Below the pieces are notes generated by a model. That model saw only the letters and a program-made list of their open reading frames with translations. It searched no databases and was not told the origin of the DNA. The position numbers were made by a program, and so were the translations under genes. Of a stretch of 20,591 nt of DNA, positions 7,719 to 17,160 are shown piece by piece. Within the stretch, counting starts at the first letter, position 1; each line of letters begins with the position of its first letter. The DNA is from Catenaria anguillulae PL171. Its lineage: Eukaryota > Blastocladiomycota > Blastocladiomycetes > Blastocladiales > Catenariaceae. The stretch lies in NCBI GenBank assembly GCA_002102555.1, contig MCFL01000368.1:1-20591 (forward strand), read 5' to 3'.

Positions 7719-9010
7719 CTCATTTTGAAATACATACCGCGTTTACCTAACTCGTTCTGTCAGATCTGCACTGCTCTCGTTTGTTTTCACAATCGACCGC
7801 TTGCGATGGTAGCCAGCGCATACTTAATGTCTGCACGAGTGTTGCCGGCGAACCATAAGTGTGGGAAACGGAGAAGCTCGTGAAAGGAAAGTAACCCACT
7901 TACCTGTTCTTACACATCATATTTAAATCGTGTACCGATTGACACGGCTCCGATCCGTCGTCCATGGCACTGCAAGTTCCTATCTGCCTGATGTGTGTAT
8001 GCTGGAAAAAGAATCAGAGACGCGATCAATGCGAGACAGCGACAAGGAAATGGAAATGAACAGGGGCAACAAAATTCATGACAAACATCCACCAGCGTCA
8101 TGCACTGCACGTCAACAGGGCAACAAGAGCCATCCATTTTTTTGCACTTAATGGGACTCGGCCAATGAACTTGGCCCATCAATCCATGGCTCAGCTGCTC
8201 ACGCGGGTATTCTCCTTTCCTATTTTTCCCAGACCTTGTTAGCCCTGGCAGCTGGGGTGGACGATGTGTGGGCTTCAACTTGCCTTGTTGATACCAAGTA
8301 TATGTGCTGGCCACTCGATAGCTCTTTGGCATTCGCAGCCTTCCAACGATAAAGAAAGGAACTGCCTGCAAATTGCCCACCTCCTCACAATCTCGGCTCA
8401 TGTTGAACAAACCGCTGGCGCTTCGGCTTTTTGCATGGCCCCGCTTTCACCGAAGCAGATCCTCGGCACGCAATTCAGTGCAACCTGTGCAGATATCTTC
8501 GGACCGAGCTGGATACAGAGCAGGTAGTAGCAAAGAAAATTGGCCAGGTACATACTCAATATAGAATTGAAGAAGCCACACGCAAGCTCTAGTCCCCGCA
8601 CTAGCCAGATTCTGGAGCGTGTCAAATTGTTCTTTTGGCTGGTTGTTAACACCCTCAACGGTGCGTCTCGTCGGCTACAGGATAGGCACAGTACGGGCAA
8701 GATCATGCAGATGGATGCCACAACCTATCAACCTCCAGTCATTCATGAGAGCAGGGTGCAGCACTTGTGGTAGCAGTGTGGAGGATAAGTATCAACGTCC
8801 ACCCGCCCATGCTTCGACTCCTGCTTTGTTCGTTCTAATACCTCATGTCCTACCGACGGCTGGCTCCGTCTTTGTCAATACTCGTTCCACTCATCTCTTT
8901 CACTGTACTTCACTGGGTGATCCCGCCCCTCGACTCTCCAGCAGTTTTTGTCCCCCCCCCCCCCAAGACCCCCCCCCATTTTCTTACTCGAACCAACCAA
9001 ACAACCAACC
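7719..9010. other. Intergenic region upstream of the first transporter
   Basis: About 1.3 kb. Open frames on both strands (the longest is on the minus strand, about 7910-8410) have no recognisable domain, membrane pattern or splice structure. The right end is the transporter leader, with two cytosine runs at 8952-8977. No tRNA or repeat element was seen. Confidence 0.55.
8952..8977 (+). repeat. C13-AAGA-C9 tract in a 5' leader
   Basis: Thirteen C, then AAGA, then nine C, ending 33 bases before the ATG at 9011. Run lengths of this kind are prone to sequencing error. Confidence 0.8.
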
Positions 9011-11021
9011 ATGGGTGTCTCTGACAGCGGCCTCTTTGCGGAATTCACGCCGACCGAGCGTCGCAACCTGGCCATTTACACCCTCGGCATGATGGTTCGT
9101 ATTCTTTGTCTGCTCGCCTTATGTCTGCCAGTGATCGCGTTCACTAACCTTTGGTGTCTCTGTCTCTCATGTCGTCGCTTCATTCAACCGTGCACAGGCC
9201 TACAAATTTGCTCTGGAAAACCTCTCAGGCTGTTTCTCAAACATTGTCCTTCAACGTGTGGCCATCAACCCCTCGAGCACCTGGTCCACGATCGTGTCCA
9301 TCAACTTTGCTGCTCAATCCGTCGGCTCGCTGCTTGTGTCTCCACTCATCAAGCGCTGGCCCACGGCGCGCGTGCTTTCTACAACCATCATTGTGTTTGC
9401 CTTGCTTGTGGCCGTGGTTCCCATCATGGAACTGCTCACCGGAGGCGGGCGTGATGGGACGCTCATGGCCGGTGAAAAGGGGTACAAGTTTGGGCGCTGG
9501 AACGTCATGATTGTCGCCGGCCTGTTTCCGGCCATTGGTGTTGCACATGGAGTGATTGAGCTCGTCCGAAGGGTAATCCCAAGCAAGATCGTTGGGGATG
9601 ATGCATTGAAGCTCAGGTTCGTCGGGTTAGGCGTTTGGCAAGTGGACATGATGCGAGACTGTTGCTCACCTACCTTGCACCAACATTAAACACAGGAAAA
9701 TGGATTCGACTGTACATATCTTTTATCAAGTTGGTGGTGTGAGCGGTGCCCTCATGTCCCGCTTCTTTATCGAGTGGTTTTCGTATGCATATACTGTACG
9801 TCTGCCGAATCACCCAACTGTCCCGTAAACAAACACACATACACTAACCCTCGCTCTGGGAACAGCTCACCATCATTCCTGTCTTTTTCCTCTTCATCGT
9901 TGCACCAATCTGGAACCGCCTCCAAGCCAACGACGACATCCCAGCTGCAAAAGCGCGCGATCCGTCCAAAGCCCCTCGTGGCATGCTGGGCGAGCTCGGC
10001 TCCATCTTCAAGGCGTTTTTCCGCTCGGTGTGGATCGGGTGCAAGCTCACGCTCACGAATCGGTCGCTCGTGTGGCTCACCATGGCGTATGCGTTCCCGT
10101 TTGTGATCCATCGGTACAAGGAAAACGTGTTGTACGCGCATTACGCCAACTTTGCCCTGGGCCGAGGTGCATTCCAGCAGCAACTGGTGGGTGGCAGTAA
10201 CCTTGGCGAGTTGCTCGGTGCTTGCTTTGTGCTGTTCTTTGCAAAGTACGTTTGGTGTTTCGCTTACCCTTGTGAGTGACGGCACTCGAGATGCTAACCA
10301 ACACAATGTACCACCATCCAGTGCCGTTCCGACACCGCTTCCCTGGCTCCGGGCAGATGCCATCACGCTCTTTATCCTCTGGGTTTACCCGACCGTCTCG
10401 CCGCCGCGTAACAACATTGAAGGATTTGTGTGGATCTTGACTGCAATTAATGTTCCCATTTCCTTTGGCTGGGCAGCCGGTATGTTTGATTCCCCCCTGA
10501 CTTGGTGGTCGCACAGGGTAACCCGCTCACTCACTCGTGTTTCCCCCCGTGTGCTGTCTGCAGGTGATTGCTCGCTGGTAGCATACATCCAATCGCGCCT
10601 TGCCGCCATTGAGGACACTGACCCGTCCATTTCTCCGCTGGGTGCCGTCATGTCCTTCCTGTACATTTTGTACATTACGCTCTTTGCGCTCCTCTCTCAA
10701 GCCATTGGCCGCCTCCAAGACGCGTACGTTGCCGATTTGCGCGCTCGCTTTGGCGCGCCCCGCCAATGGCCACCGCTCGCAGGTCTTGCCCGCACGCAGG
10801 AAGCAATGTTTTGGTCGGCGGGCATGGTTGTGACTATTTCGGGAACTTTGGTGCTGCTGTCGACTTTGATTCCCAAGGGCGCCTTGCAGTGGAACCCGGA
10901 CACCTTGGGCGATGACTCGGAGCTCGATGAGCTGCGGCAACAGGTCAAGGGGAACGCGAGCGTGGTGGAGCCTGGCGAGAAGTCAAACAATGATGCAATC
11001 AAGAATGCCATGTTTGCTTGA
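9011..11021 (+). CDS. MFS-type 12-helix transporter, copy 1 (six exons)
   Basis: A polytopic membrane protein of 532 aa after splicing. Exons are 9011-9094, 9198-9616, 9696-9795, 9866-10245, 10322-10479 and 10564-11021. The start context is AACCATGG. About 12 hydrophobic helices are visible, for example WSTIVSINFAAQSVGSLLV, VLSTTIIVFALLVAVVPIM, GAVMSFLYILYITLFALL and the last one near TISGTLVLLSTLIP. LVSPLIKRWPTARVL lies where MFS proteins carry the loop 2-3 motif. Other marked blocks are ELVRRVIP, LTNRSLVWLT, VIHRYKENVLYAHYANF and GDCSLVAYIQSRL. The family looks like a fungal MFS-like group without a named substrate, so I give no symbol. The C-terminal tail is acidic and polar. The paralog at 14605-16387 is very similar in protein but not in flanking DNA. 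Confidence 0.78.
9095..9197 (+). other. Transporter copy 1, intron 1
   Basis: GTTCGT...ACAG, 103 bp, phase 0, between GMM and AYKF. The paralog has an intron at exactly this place and phase with the same GTTCGT donor. Confidence 0.8.
9617..9695 (+). other. Transporter copy 1, intron 2
   Basis: GTTCGT...ACAG, 79 bp, phase 2, between KL and the KMD block. It is absent from the paralog, which reads straight through KLKRMDG. Confidence 0.8.
9796..9865 (+). other. Transporter copy 1, intron 3
   Basis: GTACGT...AACAG, 70 bp, phase 0, with a CACTAAC branch-like site at about 9842-9848. It is absent from the paralog (NYAYTLAIIP continuous). Confidence 0.8.
10246..10321 (+). other. Transporter copy 1, intron 4
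   Basis: GTACGT...CCAG, 76 bp, phase 2, with a GCTAAC branch-like site near the acceptor. Removing it gives FANAVPTPLPW, matching FAITVPTPIPW in the intronless paralog region. Confidence 0.8.
10480..10563 (+). other. Transporter copy 1, intron 5
   Basis: GTATGTTT...GCAG, 84 bp, phase 1, inside WAAG-DCSL. The paralog has its T55-bearing intron at the same place and phase, with a donor that also begins GTATGTTT. Confidence 0.82.
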
Positions 11022-11658
11022 AGGTCATGTTGTATCTTTCTTCTTTGTCTGTTGTACATGTACATTTTTGTGTTTTGCGAGCTGGATCTTGCACTGCACC
11101 CCACCACCACCACCACCCCTGTCAGTTGTATTGGCGATGCTGCCAACGAATGTTTTTCGCATGTATTCTGTGCTCATCGAATTCAATTGTTTGTGCTTGT
11201 TTTATTTGGACTGTCGATACATGTCTACGTATTGACGCAGCTGGTCGGGCGCGTTCGAATCGACGGCCCACAAACGCCAACCAACCACACTGTGCAGCAC
11301 ACTGTCGGTGCGAACAAAAGTAAGTGAACGACCAAATTATCATTGGACCCATGACATGACACCACTCGACTACCATGCGCAATCATGCATTCAACATCGG
11401 TCATGCAATCGAACCTTGTCCGCATCTCAATACGCGAGAGATCCGATCCGTCTCGCTCACCGTTCCTCTTTATTGGGGACGACCGTAGGCTCTCCAGCTC
11501 CAAGGAGACGTTGTAAAGTACGAAATTAGTTCAAGATACATCCGGAAACGTAGCTTTCAAGACTTCCAAGTCGTCAATCAAATCGATTCAATTATCAGCG
11601 GTCGCGTCCGACGACTTCAGCCTTCCTGTACACTCAATCTTTCGCAACGACTCGAGTC
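11022..11658. other. Intergenic region
   Basis: This holds the 3' flank of transporter copy 1 and the promoter and leader of the Ser-rich protein gene. A short CACCAC run occurs at about 11100-11117. I found no RNA gene. A GTTCGAATC at about 11252 looks like a tRNA T-loop, but no arms pair around it. Confidence 0.55.
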
Positions 11659-13326
11659 ATGCCGCCAAACCAACACCTTCGTCGCACGCCCTCATCGGCT
11701 TCATCTGCATCTGCTGGCACCGCTTCCAACCAGCAATCGGCTGCGGACTTGTACCAAATCGACTCGTCATCGTCACCCTTGACCTCGACCGAGGCACTGC
11801 ACATTCTGCAATCGCTCTTTGGTCGATTGCCCGCTCCTTTGGAAAACCCTTCTTCATCGTCAGACGCGTTGGAAAACGACATGACAGAGCCAAGTAACGA
11901 CCAAGATCTCATGCCGCCGGCACCCGCAACTATGCACGCCTCCTTCTCAGGTGCCGTTCGCTCCCCGTTTACCATGCTATCGACGACGCATTCAACGTCA
12001 TCGTCCACAACGGCACCCATGTCTGTTCGGGTTTGGCCACAAGCTACATCATTCTATCAATCCCCACCTCCTCAGCGCATTCTTGCTGCGTCTCAGCCCA
12101 ATCACGACGACATTGAAGAGGGTCTGTCTATTGACGGCGATGAGCCTCAATCCGATCCAATCGACAACCGCCCGTGGTACATGGACCTACCGGATGTGCC
12201 CGATCTGCTCGGCTCCTCATCATCGTCGCTTTCTGCCGACACGCATGCCCAACTCGACCACATCCCATTCTCCTCCGCCACCTCAACCACCATGCGCGCA
12301 CGCATCCCCCCGCCCGCCGCGTCCGATCCTTCATCTCGCCCTGCCGTTCCGTCGCTCACGCGCGAGCCCTCGGATGCAACCACCACATCAGGCTTCTCCT
12401 CTTCAGACCTTACCCCGCCGCCTCCTCCGGCAGGCGCGGCGCGCCTCGGCCTGGGCATTCAGCATATCCGCGCACCGGCCGTACCCGCCGTGCCCGCGTC
12501 CTCTTCTTCGGCATCCACATCGGCTGCTGCCGACGCGCTTGCCTCCACGGTCTTTGAGCTGCGTGTTGCGAGAATGACCCTCGCTGCGCTTTCGGCGGCC
12601 GCACGCGCGCGCCAGATCGAGCGCGAGTGCAGCTGGTACTCTGCGGATGGTGACGAGGGGCAACCCATGCCCGGCGGTCAATACGAGGACGATTCGGATT
12701 CGGATGATGACGACGAAGAAGATGAAGTGGAGGAGCAAGGGACCGGGTCTGGCAGGTCGTCGCGGATGAGCATGCGGTCGTCATCGCCTGGATCAGCGGC
12801 CGGATCGCGGTCTGCGTCGCCGTTTACCACTGGCGCAGCAAGGCTGACAAGGGCCACGTCGCCGGGATCGCCGTTGCGCGCCGAAACGACGGCGGAGGTG
12901 ATTGCAGATTCTCGGCCTGCGCCCGCGGCTGTGCGTCAAGTCGTCGTCAACCCATCTTCATCTTCATCGTCATCATCGTCATCGTCGTCGTCAGCGGTCG
13001 CAGCTCCTTCAGCGCAGCATCCCGAACCGCCTACGGCAAGGCACACCGGTTGGATGTCGCGCCCGCCCGTGGCTTCGGCGTGGGCTTCCAGTTCCTCGTC
13101 AACCGCCGGGGCGGCAGCACGGAGCGCGGCAAGGCGCAAACGCGTGGCCGAAATGATGCTCAACGAAATGCGTGGCGGATCGTCAAGTGCCGCGGTGTCC
13201 TCAAACTCCTCGATTGGTGGCAAAGGCAAGAAAGCAGTCCTGGTTCGCGTTCGCAAAATTAAACCGGTTGTGGTGCGAACGGTGGGTGAGCATGGCGTCG
13301 GAATTGGCGAAGGGTGTATGATGTGA
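11659..13326 (+). CDS. Intronless Ser-rich disordered protein
   Basis: 555 aa and no family recognised. The first ATG (11659, MPPNQHLRRTPSS) is used. Nearly the whole protein is Ser/Ala/Pro/Thr-rich low complexity with many RSxS-like sites. Exceptions are a predicted helix at about residues 298-330 (STVFELRVARMTLAALSAAA, then ARQIEREC) and an acidic block at about 340-360 (DDSDSDDDDEEDEVEE). A poly-Ser run follows at about 431-444. The C-terminal third carries a basic cluster (ARSAARRKRVAEMMLNEMR) that could be a nuclear localisation signal, and it ends with KKAVLVRVRKIKPVVVRTV. The composition suits a phosphorylated regulatory or scaffold protein, perhaps nuclear. No signal peptide or membrane segment is present. 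It sits between the two transporter paralogs on the same strand. Confidence 0.68.
   Translation: MPPNQHLRRTPSSASSASAGTASNQQSAADLYQIDSSSSPLTSTEALHILQSLFGRLPAPLENPSSSSDALENDMTEPSNDQDLMPPAPATMHASFSGAVRSPFTMLSTTHSTSSSTTAPMSVRVWPQATSFYQSPPPQRILAASQPNHDDIEEGLSIDGDEPQSDPIDNRPWYMDLPDVPDLLGSSSSSLSADTHAQLDHIPFSSATSTTMRARIPPPAASDPSSRPAVPSLTREPSDATTTSGFSSSDLTPPPPPAGAARLGLGIQHIRAPAVPAVPASSSSASTSAAADALASTVFELRVARMTLAALSAAARARQIERECSWYSADGDEGQPMPGGQYEDDSDSDDDDEEDEVEEQGTGSGRSSRMSMRSSSPGSAAGSRSASPFTTGAARLTRATSPGSPLRAETTAEVIADSRPAPAAVRQVVVNPSSSSSSSSSSSSSAVAAPSAQHPEPPTARHTGWMSRPPVASAWASSSSSTAGAAARSAARRKRVAEMMLNEMRGGSSSAAVSSNSSIGGKGKKAVLVRVRKIKPVVVRTVGEHGVGIGEGCMM
12952..12998 (+). repeat. TCATCG/TCGTCG trinucleotide run coding poly-Ser
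   Basis: Consecutive TCN codons (TCT, TCA, TCG) encode a Ser run within the Ser-rich protein. Codons vary, so this is not a pure microsatellite. Confidence 0.75.
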
Positions 13327-14604
13327 GCCGTCGCGGCAGACCCGGTAGTCGGGGCAGATAGGTGTGGAGATCATTTTCTTTTCAAGGTGGCATTCGTTTC
13401 GCTCATCTGGGTTGCTGTCATCGGTTGGTGAGCAATCAGGTCTGGTTCCCATTCATTTGTGGCGTGCTGTATCCCTATCCTTCTTTTCGACATATTTACA
13501 TATCATACAAATCATCTCCGTCACTGAACTTTCATGAGAGATTTACCACGACGACCACGGCCACGGCACCCGAGGCTCACCCGGCATCATGCTAGCGGCC
13601 TTGTGTATGACTCGAGCATGATCTGATCTCGTTCATGCAGCGAACTCGATTCCGCCATGTTGCATGCTGGCCGTGGCAATGCGCATGACAAGGTCAATTG
13701 CAACGCTTGCGCTGTTCTCGCCGAACAGTCGGCATGATGCGACGAATGGCGGTGGCGCCCCTCGCCGCCATAGTGGCGACATTGCACGGTACGGTGGAGG
13801 CGGCAACAGGACACGTTTACAGACGCCCGTCACGAGACCACCGTGGCCGTGGGTGGGTGGCCATGCTCAGTCGGCACGGGTCAACCACAAGATGCACACA
13901 TCCTGACGAACTGATGTCTCGGCCAAGCGAAGATTAGCGTTAAGAGACGGAGGATGGCCAAGGACAACAACACGTTGAAATGCTCGGTGGCTTCTGGAAG
14001 GTGTCAAGCCCCACAGACCACTTCTCTCGAAGCCATCGAAGCTTGTTCTCATTGGCTCCCGAACATGCTTCCATGCACGACACCAGCCTGCCTTCAACAT
14101 GGTCGTCTCACACGGTCTGACGTGTGACTTGTGGCACTTCACAACGGACAAAAGGGCTCAACATGCACTGGCTCGTGTGACGCAAGCACACTTTGTCCCC
14201 GCGAATGCCTTATCGTATGAGCCGGAAAACGTTTTTGTGTCAGAGGATGATTCGTGTGCCTCTGCTACATGTCAAGGTCCCACGTTTTTGGAGTCAGGCC
14301 AAGCGGAACGGCTTATCGGCAATGTAGAGGGTCTAGAACTGTATTCTTGGCCGTCGAGAAGGGTTCAGCTGCATCGGGAAGAGGCAACTAGAAGGGCTCT
14401 GAAGCCAAGGGGTACAAATTGGCCCTGGTCCCCGCGAGATATTCCCACTCAATCGACCTATCCTCATCAGCAGCACTCTCAAGCTCCCTCCAGCCGCACA
14501 TTGGCCAGCTCTGCTAGCTTTTCCTGCTCGATCATTCTTGCCACCTCCACTGTCCCTCACTCTTTCCCAACCGTGCCCGCTACCCTATCCACTGATCCTT
14601 CAAG
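13327..14604. other. Intergenic region upstream of the second transporter
   Basis: About 1.28 kb with no convincing gene. An open frame from 14099 runs into the transporter coding region in another frame, and its translation shows no domain. I treat it as chance. The flank shares no obvious similarity with the corresponding flank of copy 1. Confidence 0.55.
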
Positions 14605-15800
14605 ATGGTCTGGGCCAAGGTCTTTCCTGATTTCACGCCCACTGAGCGGCGCAACGTTGCCATCTACATCATGGGCATCATGGTTCGTCTTGTCTCGAAT
14701 CCTCCTCATTTTTTTCTCGTTTTCTGACTTTGGATGCGACTCCAAAAACAGGGTTACAAGTTCGCCCTCGAGAACCTTTCTGGTTGCTTCTCAAATATTA
14801 TTCTTCAACGAGTCCCACAAAACCCATCCACAGTGTGGTCAACCATCGTCTCTGTCAACTTTGCCGCGCAATCCATCGGTTCCCTGCTCGTCTCTCCGCT
14901 CATGAAGCGCTGGCCAACATCGCGCGTCCTGTCGACTGCCATCATCACCTTTGGTCTGCTCGTCGCCATTGTTCCCATCCTCGAATTCTTCACTGGCGGT
15001 GGCCGCGACGGCACTTTGACCGCCGGTGAAAAGAAGTACAAGTTTGGCCAATACGACCCGATGATTGTCGGATACCTTTTCCCGGTCATTGGCATTTTCC
15101 ACGGCATCATTGAGCTCGTTCGACGTGTGATTCCCAAGGACATTGTCGGCGCCGACGCCCTCAAGCTCAAGCGCATGGACGGAATGGTCATGGTCTTCTA
15201 TCAAATTGCCGGAACGTCTGGGGCACTCTTGTCTCGCGTTTGGATTGACAAGATCAACTACGCCTACACCCTCGCCATCATCCCCGTTGTCTACCTGTTC
15301 CTTGTCGCACCCATCTGGTCGCGCATTCGCAACGAGGAGGAAAAAGTCGCCGCCATCAACTACAAGTCACAGGGCGCGATCCGCGAGATTGGTGCCATCT
15401 TCAGGGCCTTCTTCCGGTCCGTGTGGATTGGAGCCAAGCTCACGCTCACCAACCGGTCGCTCGTGTGGCTCACGTTTGCCTACTCTGTGCCCTTTGTCAT
15501 TCATCGGTACAAGGAGAACGTGCTGTACGCGCACTATGCCAACTTTGGTCTGTCCCGCGGTGCCTACCAGCAGCAGCTTATCGCTGGTTCCAACTTTGGC
15601 GAGTTGCTCGGCGCCTTGTTGATTGTCATCTTCGCCATTACCGTGCCCACCCCGATCCCGTGGCAGCGTCTTGATGCCCTCTCGCTCTTGACGCTCTGGA
15701 TCTACCCGCTTGCTGCCCCGTGGCGCGAGAACATTGAGGGTTGGGTGTGGTTCTTGACTCTCTACAACATCCCCGTGTCTCTTGGCTGGTCTGCTGGTAT

Positions 15801-15856
<56 letters not shown>

Positions 15857-16387
15857 CGTGTCTCCCTGTGTAAGCTTGCGCGTAAGGATCAGTTGCCTGA
15901 CCCCTATGTTGTCCACGGCTTCACAGGTGATTGCTCATTGGTCGCCTACATCCAGTCTCGTCTCGGCTCGATCGAAAACGTCGATTCGTCCATCTCTCCC
16001 TTGGGCGCCGTCATGTCGTTCCTCTACGTCTTCTACATTGCTGTGTTTGCCACGCTTTCGCAAGCCATTGGCCGCCTGCAAGACTCGTACGTGCGTGACT
16101 TGCGCTCAAAGTTTGGCGCTCCTCGCGAGTGGAAGAACTTGATTGGTCTCGCGCCGACCCAGGAAGCGATGATGTGGAGCGCGGGATTCGTGGTAAGTCT
16201 GGCCTGTTTCCTCATCCTTGTGTCGACCTTTGTGCCCAAGGGCTCGTTCGCTTGGAACCCTGCCGTGATTGACTCGGACGAGGACTTGGTCGAGATCAAG
16301 CGCCAGGTCGCCGCGCATGCCGCCGAGGATGACAACCAGGATCACAAGGGCGAGAAGGATGCCATCAACAACGCCGTTTTTGTGTAA
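14605..16387 (+). CDS. MFS-type 12-helix transporter, copy 2 (three exons)
   Basis: 527 aa after splicing. Exons are 14605-14682, 14752-15796 and 15927-16387. It starts MVWAKVFPDFTPTERRN, parallel to FAEFTPTERRN of copy 1, and keeps the same blocks: YKFALENLSGCFSNI, NFAAQS(I/V)GSLLVSP, KRWPT(S/A)RVLST, TGGGRDGTL, ELVRRVIP, VIHRYKENVLYAHYANF, GDCSLVAYIQSRL and SPLGAVMSFLY. By eye about three quarters of residues match in the N-terminal half. The cytoplasmic loop between helices 6 and 7 and the acidic C-tail diverge most (EEEKVAAINYKSQGA; AEDDNQDHKGEKDAINNAVFV), which suggests different regulation more than a different pore. It lacks introns 2-4 of copy 1. The substrate is unknown. Confidence 0.8.
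14683..14751 (+). other. Transporter copy 2, intron 1
   Basis: GTTCGT...AACAG, 69 bp, phase 0, with a CTGAC branch-like site near 14724. It has the same position and donor as intron 1 of copy 1. Confidence 0.8.
15797..15926 (+). other. Transporter copy 2, intron 2, with T55
   Basis: GTATG then 55 T, ending TTCACAG; 130 bp, phase 1. Without most of the T run it would be about 80 bp, close to the 84 bp of the matching intron in copy 1. Confidence 0.8.
15802..15856 (+). repeat. T55 homopolymer
   Basis: An uninterrupted run of 55 T that begins at position 6 of the intron, directly after the GTATG donor. Its exact length in a genome assembly should be treated as approximate. Confidence 0.9.
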
Positions 16388-17160
16388 GGAGCGCTTTTGT
16401 TTGTAAAATCTTTTGGGAGTGTGCCTTTGGCTAGCGTTTTCCCCCTGTTTTGCTGTTGATGCTTGTATCGTCATTGTACTTTTCTCCATCGCAATGCAAC
16501 TGTTTCATAGATTTTCGCACATTCTGTTCATCTTTAATGCTTCACGATTTGGGCTTGCAGCACACAATGTCGGCAATGTAAGTAAACTGAAATGGAATGC
16601 TGGCCTTGACTCGGGAAGAGCAAGAGGAAGAGCCAGCCAAACCGCATATGTACATACACAACGAACACACATGGTGGTCCGAGTACTCTTCCTTGCCAAA
16701 AATTCCTTCAATGAATGCGCCCAACGGCTGCATGAGCATGTACATACCAAAGGCACTGGCAGACGTTACGCGTCGGTCGCCGATTCAGCGGCTGCTGATC
16801 CTAGCTTGGTCGCGTTTCTGCCCAAGCCTGAATCTGTGAGGTGAAAGGAATAGTATTACGCCCATATTGCTACGCACGCAACGTACAAAGCTTTATTGTT
16901 ACACTTAGCAACCGAAACTTAACGACATTTAACACACCACCTGCGGCTCTTTGCGCCAAACTTGTCGACCCGCCGCGCCGCCACTCGACCGCAACCGCTC
17001 GCCACCCATCACCCACACATTCGCCTGCTCATTACACCACGCAGGATTGCCTCAAATCTTCTAACCACTTTCCGATTACCGCTGTCGGTCCACAGACATT
17101 CTCTCTCGCTGCACGCGTTTATCACCCACATATCCACTCGCCCGCCACCTCCATCACACA
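16388..17160. other. Intergenic region between transporter copy 2 and V-ATPase E
   Basis: This holds the 3' flank of the transporter and the C-rich leader of the V-ATPase gene. Short open frames on both strands are not recognisable. No RNA gene or repeat element was identified. Confidence 0.55.

Noticed and set aside
7910-8410. Minus-strand open frame of 166 codons
   Set aside because: No recognisable domain, no coding-type composition, no supporting splice or promoter features; probably chance.
11240-11290. tRNA-like GTTCGAATC
   Set aside because: The flanking bases do not form a T-stem, and no acceptor, D or anticodon arm can be drawn.
14099-14905. Plus-strand open frame of 268 codons overlapping the start of transporter copy 2
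   Set aside because: Its second half is the transporter exon read in the wrong frame plus the intron, and the first half shows no domain.
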